NCBI GenBank assembly: GCA_028293265.1
Contig: JAQGPB010000156.1
Span: forward strand, 1-6,010
Source: Pedosphaera sp.
GTDB taxonomy: Bacteria; Verrucomicrobiota; Verrucomicrobiae; Limisphaerales; Pedosphaeraceae
Direction of reading: 5' to 3'
DNA length: 6,010 bases
The position numbers were made by a program, and so were the translations under genes. A model generated the notes under the pieces. The model saw nothing but the letters and a program-made list of their open reading frames with translations, did no database searches and was not told where the DNA came from. Shown here one piece after another: positions 1-5,064 of this stretch (positions are counted from its first letter, which is position 1; every line of letters begins with the position of its first letter).

Positions 1-103
1 ACCGAAAGAAATCACATCATCGCCGACAGAAAACAAGACAAGAAGAAACTCATTTACATAAAACATTCATAAAATCTGCATAGCCAAACGCGCCATGATA
101 TTT

Positions 104-144
104 CAATCGGCAATCGGTGTCAATGCAAATGGGCAATTCGGTGT
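104..144. repeat. Short tandem heptamer and near-copy upstream of the DUF1501 gene
   Basis: The heptamer CAATCGG occurs twice in direct tandem at 104-117. The longer string GGCAATCGGTGT (109-120) recurs with one inserted T as GGCAATTCGGTGT at 132-144. The block sits in the non-coding leader of the DUF1501 gene, about 90-130 bases before its start codon. It could be a regulator-binding array, or a decayed piece of the kind of heptameric intergenic repeat that also flanks the prolyl oligopeptidase gene in this window. The sequence alone does not decide between these. Confidence 0.4.
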
Positions 145-189
145 TTGGGGATTTTGAATTTTCCACGGTTTCGCCGCGTCAAAAACTCC

Positions 190-207
190 ATTGGCTAATT
201 TGCCAAT
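190..207. promoter_or_regulatory. Perfect inverted repeat overlapping the promoter, possible operator
   Basis: ATTGGC, a 6-base spacer, then GCCAAT form a perfect dyad (ATTGGCTAATTTGCCAAT). It overlaps the candidate -35 element and ends 8 bases before the TATAAT box. A dyad of this size and place is typical of a binding site for a dimeric helix-turn-helix regulator, most simply a repressor. No regulator gene is visible in the window, so the operator role is inference from position and symmetry. Confidence 0.4.
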
Positions 208-221
208 TTTCGTGCTATAAT
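191..221 (+). promoter_or_regulatory. Candidate sigma-70-type promoter of the DUF1501 gene, very short leader
   Basis: A perfect TATAAT box lies at 216-221. TTGGCT at 191-196 is the best -35 match, with a 19-base spacer, which is longer than the usual 17. The start codon is at 232, so transcription starting 6-7 bases after the box would give a leader of only about 3-4 bases. No Shine-Dalgarno-like purine run precedes the ATG, which fits leaderless or SD-independent initiation. The strong -10 box makes the call plausible, but the -35 element is weak. Confidence 0.45.
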
Positions 222-231
222 TAATGCCGTC

Positions 232-1683
232 ATGAATCATCACGCGCCCAATCCGGAGCACCTCGCGCTGACGCGCCGCGGTTTCCTCAACCGTTGCGGC
301 ATGGGCATGGGCGCGCTCGGCTTGGCCGGCCTCCTTGGCAACCTTGGATTCCTGAACACCGCGCGCGCGGAGAGCACGATGTCTCCGCTCATTCCAAAAT
401 CGCCGCAATTTCCCGGCAAGGCCAAGCGCGTCGTCCACATCTTTTGCAACGGCGGGCCTTCGCACGTGGACACTTTTGATCCCAAGCCCGCCCTTGATAA
501 ATATGCCGGCAAACTTTTGCCGATGGAGAATCTTCCCACCGAACGGAAAACCGGCGCCGCCTTCGCCTCGCCGTTCAAGTTCAAAAAATATGGCCGCAGC
601 GGCATCGAGGTCAGCGACCTGTTTCCCCACGTCGCCGAGAACATTGACGACATCTGCGTCATCCGCTCCATGATGGCCGATGTGCCGAATCACGAGCCAT
701 CATTGCTGCTGATGAATTGCGGCGATGCCCGTCAAATCCGGCCCAGCATGGGTTCCTGGGTCACCTACGGCCTCGGTTCGGAAAATCAGAACCTGCCCGG
801 CTTCATCGCCATGTGCCCCGGCGGTTACCCCATCCAAGAATCTCAAAACTGGCAGTCCGGCTTCCTGCCGGGAGTTTATCAGGGAACTTACGTCAACACC
901 GAGCACACCAAGATTGAGGACCTGATCCAGAACATAAAAAACAATTACACCTCGCAGCCGGAACAGCGCCAGCAACTTGACCTCCTCCAAAAGCTCAACG
1001 AAGAGCACCGCCAAAAACGCCGCGACGACGCCCAACTGGAAGCCCGCATCCAATCGTTCGAACTCGCCTATCGCATGCAGATGGATGCGACCGATGCGTT
1101 CGACGTCAGCCTTGAACCCGAGCACATCCGTAAAATGTATGGCGAGGGCACCCAAGCGCGGCAACTCCTCATCACGCGCCGCCTGCTCGAACGCGGTGTG
1201 CGCTTCGTGCAAGTCTGGCACGGCGCGGGCCAGCCTTGGGACAGCCACGACGACATCGAAGTCAACCACGGCCGGCTCGCCCGCGAATCCGACCAGGCCA
1301 TCGGCGCGTTGCTGACCGATTTGCGCCAGCGCGGAATGCTGGAAGATACCTTGGTGATCTGGGGCGGCGAATTTGGCCGCACTCCGACGGTCGAACTGCC
1401 CAAGCCCGGTTCCAACGCCGGCAAAATAAACGGACGCGACCACAATCATCACGGCTTCACCATGTGGCTGGCCGGCGGTGGGGCGCGCGGCGGCTACGTT
1501 CACGGCGCGACGGATGAATACGGCTTTGCCGCTGTCGAGAACAAGGTTCACGTCCACGATCTCCACGCCACCATTTTGCAGCTCCTCGGTTTCGATCACG
1601 AGAAACTCACCTTCCGCCATTCCGGCCGAGACTTTCGCCTGACGGATGTGACCGGGAGGATAGTGCGTGAGTTGATTGCCTGA
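232..1683 (+). CDS. DUF1501 family protein with a Tat signal peptide
   Basis: A 483-residue DUF1501 protein, a family with the alkaline phosphatase/sulfatase-like fold and no assigned reaction. Residues 14-19 (TRRGFL) followed by a Gly/Ala/Leu-rich segment to about residue 41 and an ARA-E junction near 46/47 form a twin-arginine signal peptide, so the protein should be exported folded. Family hallmarks are GGPSHVDTFDPK (residues 74-85, D80 and D83), WGGEFGRTP (377-385), GRDHNHHGF (401-409) and a complete C-terminal LHATILQLLGFDH block. The length is normal for the family. The ATG at 232 is chosen because the next in-frame Met (residue 24) would lose the twin arginines. In Verrucomicrobiota and Planctomycetota such genes usually follow a DUF1549/DUF1553 or cytochrome-c-domain gene. 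None is visible here, and the gene seems to have its own promoter. Codon use matches the neighbours. The family call is secure; the substrate is unknown. Confidence 0.95.
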   Translation: MNHHAPNPEHLALTRRGFLNRCGMGMGALGLAGLLGNLGFLNTARAESTMSPLIPKSPQFPGKAKRVVHIFCNGGPSHVDTFDPKPALDKYAGKLLPMENLPTERKTGAAFASPFKFKKYGRSGIEVSDLFPHVAENIDDICVIRSMMADVPNHEPSLLLMNCGDARQIRPSMGSWVTYGLGSENQNLPGFIAMCPGGYPIQESQNWQSGFLPGVYQGTYVNTEHTKIEDLIQNIKNNYTSQPEQRQQLDLLQKLNEEHRQKRRDDAQLEARIQSFELAYRMQMDATDAFDVSLEPEHIRKMYGEGTQARQLLITRRLLERGVRFVQVWHGAGQPWDSHDDIEVNHGRLARESDQAIGALLTDLRQRGMLEDTLVIWGGEFGRTPTVELPKPGSNAGKINGRDHNHHGFTMWLAGGGARGGYVHGATDEYGFAAVENKVHVHDLHATILQLLGFDHEKLTFRHSGRDFRLTDVTGRIVRELIA

Positions 1684-1694
1684 TAACTCGCATC

Positions 1695-1823
1695 ATGCAC
1701 AGGCTCGAACTCGGGGCACAACTCTTTGCCCGCGTGCTCGAAGGCAATCTCGGTGGTTTCGTGCCGTCCAAAAACGGCACATCCGCACCAACACAAAACA
1801 ATACCGGGGCGGATGAACATTAA
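1695..1823 (+). CDS. Possible small ORF of 42 codons, unrecognised
   Basis: This open frame runs from an ATG 11 bases after the DUF1501 stop codon to a TAA that lies 4 bases before a terminator-like hairpin. The product begins MHRLELGAQLFARVLEG, which could form a short amphipathic helix, then turns Gly/Ser/Thr/Asn-rich and ends in GADEH. There is no signal peptide, no transmembrane segment and no motif I recognise. Codons such as CTC, GCC, CGC and GTG resemble those of the neighbours. No Shine-Dalgarno sequence is evident, so translation would depend on coupling to the upstream gene. The case rests on placement between a stop codon and a terminator. A chance open frame of this length is quite possible. 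Confidence 0.25.
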   Translation: MHRLELGAQLFARVLEGNLGGFVPSKNGTSAPTQNNTGADEH

Positions 1824-1827
1824 TCAC

Positions 1828-1862
1828 TGCGGACGGGCGCAAACGCTCTCGTCCGCACTTTT
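1828..1862 (+). terminator. Candidate intrinsic terminator after the DUF1501 gene
   Basis: TGCGGACG (1828-1835) pairs perfectly with CGTCCGCA (1850-1857). The 14-base interval can itself form a small inner GCG/CGC stem. The hairpin is followed by CTTTT (1858-1862). The stem is GC-rich and correctly placed to end the + strand transcript, but the U-run is short (four), so termination may be partial. Confidence 0.5.
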
Positions 1863-2165
1863 AGAACCTACTCTGACAGGAGCAACGCTGGGTTTCTTCT
1901 CCCTCTCTTGGGGCCGAGAATTCCCCGAAAACATGATTCGCGCCTTGAGAATCCCTGAACCGTCCGCGCAACCGCTTCTCCTCTCTCCGCGACGCAGGAG
2001 CGGGGAGAGAGGCCGCTCGATGCGCATCACGACGCATAACCTCATCGTGGATTCAACCATTTGAAACTGCCGCCACCACCGAGGTTCATGGGAGGGCGGG
2101 TGTAGCACTGATCATTTGTGACATTTCTTTTGTTTTTCCGCATGGGCAACTACGCAACCCGTGAC
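1863..2165. other. Convergent intergenic region without a convincing gene, repeat-like
   Basis: This stretch separates the converging DUF1501 and HAD genes. Frames open on both strands here, but they look like translations of repeat-like DNA, with Ser/Arg/Pro-rich composition and no motif. Visible structure includes two related pyrimidine-rich tracts, CTTCTCCCTCTC (1896-1907) and CTTCTCCTCTCTCC (1975-1988), a purine-rich partner at 2002-2012, a perfect 10-base palindrome GATGCGCATC (2019-2028) and a T-rich tract at about 2122-2138. I see no RNA gene, promoter or - strand terminator for the HAD transcript. Confidence 0.5.
1980..2012. repeat. Inverted repeat with pyrimidine/purine arms
   Basis: CCTCTCTCC (1980-1988) and GGAGAGAGG (2004-2012) form a perfect 9-base-pair stem with a 15-base loop. 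No T-run follows on either strand, so it is not an ordinary intrinsic terminator. Similar CTCTCC...GGAGAG palindromes are common as dispersed intergenic elements in GC-rich environmental bacteria, so this may be one genomic copy of such an element. That last point is inference, as only one clear copy is seen here. Confidence 0.45.
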
Positions 2166-2840
2166 TTACATTTCTTCCAGCGCACCCAACGACCTGATCG
2201 TTCCCTCCGTCACATCTTCCGCCCCGCGCTCAAGCAGCAACGCGCCATAGCCCGCGCCCTTGGCTCCAGCGACATCATGCTGCACGCTGTCGCCCACATG
2301 CAGGATGAATTTTGGTGCCAGACCCAATCTCTTGGCGGCCTGCTCAAAAATCACCGGCGAAGGTTTGGTGAAACCGACCTCACAGGAAATGATGATCGTC
2401 TCAAAATATTCCGCCAATCCCAGCCTTGCCAGCAATGGACGCAACCGCTCATCCCAATTCGAGATGATGCCAAGGTTGATGCCCCGCGCCGCCAATGAAT
2501 CAAGCGCCGGTCGCACGTCATCAAAAACCTGCCACGCATCCGGTTCGCTGAAACGGTCGTACAATTCCGAAAAGAAGCTTCCGTCCGGCGGCATTTGCCA
2601 CAACCCCGCAAAGGCCTGATCCACCAGTGCCGACCATTCCTCCCGGCCATGGCTGAAATGCTTCAACCCGCGCCAAGCCTTGGCAAACCGTTGATTCAGC
2701 ACCGCCGCCGGAATATTCTTCCCATGCCGCGCCGCCACCTCGGCATAAACATGCCCGACCGACGGGAACGGTTTCATCAACGTCCCGCCCACGTCAAACG
2801 TGACGGCTTTAATGTTTTGAAGAGAACCCATCTCGGACAC
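2166..2840 (-). CDS. HAD superfamily hydrolase, subfamily IA (HDHD3/REG-2-like)
   Basis: A 224-residue soluble haloacid dehalogenase-like protein. Motif I is FDVGGTL (nucleophile D16), motif II is SNWD (S127), motif III is the Lys of TKP (K159), and motif IV is GDSVQHD (D184, D189). The helical cap lies between motifs I and II (about residues 22-115), which defines subfamily IA. The arrangement resembles the HDHD3/REG-2 branch. The second motif-I acid of classic phosphatases (DxD) is replaced by Gly, so phosphatase activity should not be assumed; the substrate is unknown. The frame starts with GTG at 2840; an ATG three codons in (2831) keeps all motifs and is an equally good start. Neither has a clear ribosome-binding site. 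It follows the prolyl oligopeptidase by 36 bases on the same strand, so it is probably the last gene of that operon. Its start lies only 6 bases from a heptameric repeat. Confidence 0.92.
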   Translation of the reverse strand: MSEMGSLQNIKAVTFDVGGTLMKPFPSVGHVYAEVAARHGKNIPAAVLNQRFAKAWRGLKHFSHGREEWSALVDQAFAGLWQMPPDGSFFSELYDRFSEPDAWQVFDDVRPALDSLAARGINLGIISNWDERLRPLLARLGLAEYFETIIISCEVGFTKPSPVIFEQAAKRLGLAPKFILHVGDSVQHDVAGAKGAGYGALLLERGAEDVTEGTIRSLGALEEM

Positions 2841-2845
2841 GAGTA

Positions 2846-2877
2846 CGCGTAAATCGCAAATCGCAAATCGTAAATTC
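2846..2877. repeat. Heptameric direct repeat, copy A (at the peptidase stop codon)
   Basis: On the + strand this is CGCGT followed by AAATCGC, AAATCGC, AAATCGT and AAATTC. It matches copy B at 5030-5061 at 29 of 32 positions without gaps, in the same orientation. Its last base (2877) is the third base of the peptidase TAG stop codon (2877-2879), and its other end is 6 bases from the HAD start codon. It fills nearly all of the space between the two genes. Confidence 0.85.
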
Positions 2878-5063
2878 TAGTTCAAGTTCGTCGGTTTCAT
2901 CCGCAGCTCGCGCACCAGAAACGCCCACTTGTCCGCCGATTCCTCGATCTGCTTGGTGGTCGGCTTGCCCGCGCCATGCCCCGCCCGCGTCTCGATGCGG
3001 ATCAATACCGGCTTGCGGCCCGCCTGCGCGGATTGCAAGGTCGCCGCGAATTTGAAGCTGTGTGCCGGAACCACGCGGTCGTCGTGATCGCCTGTCGTGA
3101 TCAGCGTGGCGGGATATTTCGTTCCCGACTTGATGTTATGCAGCGGCGAATACGCATGGAGCGCCTGGAATTCCTCCGCATTCTCCGACGAGCCATAGTC
3201 CGAAGCCCACGCCCAGCCAATGGTGAATTTGTGAAAGCGCAGCATGTCCATGACCCCGACCGCCGGCAGCGCCGCGCCAAACAGATCGGGCCGTTGCGTC
3301 AGGCACGCGCCGACGAGCAGCCCGCCGTTGCTCCCGCCGGCAATTGCCAGTTTCGCGGGCCGCGTATAATGGTTCGCCACCAGCCATTCCCCGGCGGCGA
3401 TGAAATCATCGAACACATTTTGTTTTTTCAGCTTCATCCCCGCGTGATGCCATTCCTCCCCGTACTCGCCGCCGCCGCGGAGGTTCGCCACCGCATAGAC
3501 GCCGCCCATCTCCAGCCAGAGCAACGTCGAGGGGCTGAACGACGGCGTGATGCTGATGTCGAACCCGCCATAGCCGTAAAGGCAGGTGGGATTGTTGCCA
3601 TCCAGCTTGATGCCCTTCTTCGAGGTGATGAACATCGGCACGCGCGTTCCGTCCTTGCTGTTATAAAAAACCTGCTTCGTTTCATAATCGTCCGGGTTGA
3701 AAGGAACCTTGGGCTGGCGAAAAATCGTGCTCTTGCCCGTGGTCAAATCATAGCGGTAAACCGCGCCGGGCGCGGTGAAACTGGTGAAGGCATAAAATGT
3801 TTCGGTGTAATCGCGCTTGCCACCAAAGCCGCCCGCCGTCCCCAAGCCGGGCAGGTCCACCTCGCGCACCGGCATCCCGTCACGCTGAAAAATCTTTATT
3901 GCGGAATGGGCGTCCTTCAAATAATCCGCGATCAACTGGTCGTTCACCAGCGAAACGCTCTGCAGCCGGTCGGCGGTTTGCGGAATGATTTCGCGCCAGT
4001 CGGCCCGCGCCGGGTGCGTAATGTCAATCGCGATCACCTTCCCGCGCGGCGCGTTCAAATCCGTGCGGAAGTAAAAAACGGTGCCCACATTGTCAATGAA
4101 CCCATACGCGGCATCGAAATCATTCAGCAGCTCCACCACCGGGCTGTCCGGGCTTTGCAGGTCGCGGTAATAAACCCGGTTGCGCGTGTCCGTTCCCTGC
4201 GAAATGTGGATGATCAGATAATGCCCGTCATCCGTGACTTCGCCGCCGATGTTCCACTCCTTTTGGTCGGGACGATGATAGACCAGCTTGTCGTCAGACT
4301 GCGGCGTGCCGAGCTGGTGATAATAAAGCTTGTGAAAATAATTTACCCCTTTGAGCACGTTGGCCTTGTCCGGCTCGTCGTAACGGCTATAGAAAAAGCC
4401 CTTGCCATCCTTGAGCCATGAAGAAGACGAGAACTTGACCCACTGGATTTCGTCAGGCAAATCTTTGCCGGTGTTGACGTCGCGCACGCGAATTTCCTCC
4501 CAATCCGACCCGGCGCGCGCCAGGGCGTAAGCCATCAAATTCCCATCGTCGCTGATGCGGTAGCCCGCGAGCGAGACGGTGCCATCGGCGGACAAGGTGT
4601 TCGGATCGAGCAGGAGAGTCGGTTCCGCGTCCAGCGCGGTCATGGTGTAGAGTTCCGCCTGATTTTGCAGGCCGTTATTGTGCGTCAGGAAGTAACGGCT
4701 GCCCTGCTTCATCGGCACGCCAAAACGTTCGTAGTTCCAAAGTTTCGTCAGCCGTTGCTTGATGGCGGCGCGTTCAGGAATCGTGTCGAGAAAACCGAAG
4801 GTGACCTTGTTCTCGGCCGCAACCCACGCTTTGGTTGCCTCGGAATTGTCATCCTCCAGCCAGCGATAAGGGTCCGCAACCATCGTGCCGTGATAATCAT
4901 CCACCTGGTTCGTTTTGACGGTGACGGGGTAAATCAGGTTTGATTTCATGGGCGCGGGCTTTGTATTTGTGCAACCGCAAAGCAGCCCGGCCAAAAAGAG
5001 CGAAAGGCCCGCCCAAGCTGCATTGCAAGCGCGTAAATCGTAATTCGCAAATCGTATATTCAT
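2877..5063 (-). CDS. Prolyl oligopeptidase (family S9A), predicted lipoprotein
   Basis: A 728-residue serine peptidase predicted to cleave short peptides after proline. The N-terminal S9 segment YPVTVKTNQVDDYHGTMVADPYRWLED starts near residue 45, residues about 120-460 are the beta-propeller, and the alpha/beta-hydrolase domain follows. The catalytic triad is intact: S578 in GGSNGG, D661 in GDHDDRVVP, H696 in RAGHGAGK. R663 matches the substrate-binding Arg of characterised enzymes. LRGGGEYGEEWH (528-539) is a further family signature. Residues 1-31 form a lipoprotein signal peptide: basic R4 and R11, a hydrophobic LSLFLAGLL core and a C31 lipobox (LCGC), so a periplasmic, membrane-anchored location is expected. 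The ATG at 5063 is needed to keep this signal. It lies one base after the folC TGA with no Shine-Dalgarno sequence, suggesting translational coupling. Unusually, the first dozen codons lie in a heptameric repeat whose second copy starts at the stop codon. Confidence 0.97.
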   Translation of the reverse strand: MNIRFANYDLRACNAAWAGLSLFLAGLLCGCTNTKPAPMKSNLIYPVTVKTNQVDDYHGTMVADPYRWLEDDNSEATKAWVAAENKVTFGFLDTIPERAAIKQRLTKLWNYERFGVPMKQGSRYFLTHNNGLQNQAELYTMTALDAEPTLLLDPNTLSADGTVSLAGYRISDDGNLMAYALARAGSDWEEIRVRDVNTGKDLPDEIQWVKFSSSSWLKDGKGFFYSRYDEPDKANVLKGVNYFHKLYYHQLGTPQSDDKLVYHRPDQKEWNIGGEVTDDGHYLIIHISQGTDTRNRVYYRDLQSPDSPVVELLNDFDAAYGFIDNVGTVFYFRTDLNAPRGKVIAIDITHPARADWREIIPQTADRLQSVSLVNDQLIADYLKDAHSAIKIFQRDGMPVREVDLPGLGTAGGFGGKRDYTETFYAFTSFTAPGAVYRYDLTTGKSTIFRQPKVPFNPDDYETKQVFYNSKDGTRVPMFITSKKGIKLDGNNPTCLYGYGGFDISITPSFSPSTLLWLEMGGVYAVANLRGGGEYGEEWHHAGMKLKKQNVFDDFIAAGEWLVANHYTRPAKLAIAGGSNGGLLVGACLTQRPDLFGAALPAVGVMDMLRFHKFTIGWAWASDYGSSENAEEFQALHAYSPLHNIKSGTKYPATLITTGDHDDRVVPAHSFKFAATLQSAQAGRKPVLIRIETRAGHGAGKPTTKQIEESADKWAFLVRELRMKPTNLN
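5030..5061. repeat. Heptameric direct repeat, copy B (encodes the peptidase N-terminus)
   Basis: On the + strand this is CGCGT followed by AAATCGT, AATTCGC, AAATCGT and ATATTC. It differs from copy A (2846-2877) at three positions. It begins at the last base of the peptidase ATG and is read on the - strand as NIRFANYDLRA, the polar basic start of the lipoprotein signal peptide. The distance between the copies is 2184 bases, exactly 728 codons. Confidence 0.85.
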
Positions 5064-5064
5064 A

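Noticed and set aside
1..66. Possible start of a divergent - strand gene (MFYVNEFLLVLFSVGDD..., open to the window edge), or the tail of a + strand gene ending at 72
   Set aside because: Only about 22 codons are visible in either frame, the ATG at 66 has no ribosome-binding site, and no motif supports coding. Sequence beyond the edge would be needed.
700..1620. 306-codon open frame on the - strand antisense to the DUF1501 gene
   Set aside because: It is a shadow of a confidently identified family gene, and the translation shows no motif or start signal.
1824..2108. 94-codon open frame on the - strand in the intergenic region (and a 112-codon + strand frame at 1726-2064)
   Set aside because: Both cross the terminator-like hairpin and the repeat arms. 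The products are Arg/Pro/Ser-rich (for example SPRRRSGERG), typical of translated inverted repeats, and the - strand frame begins with GTG without a ribosome-binding site.
2104..2140. Intrinsic terminator for the HAD transcript, or for + strand read-through, at the T-rich tract
   Set aside because: No stable GC-rich stem precedes the T-run on the + strand, and the - strand reads as an A-rich run, so neither direction fits an intrinsic terminator.
2976..4421. 481-codon open frame on the + strand antisense to the prolyl oligopeptidase
   Set aside because: It lies entirely over a peptidase gene with intact family motifs and catalytic triad. Its product is Arg/Ala/Val-rich with no domain, as expected of an antisense frame in GC-rich coding DNA.
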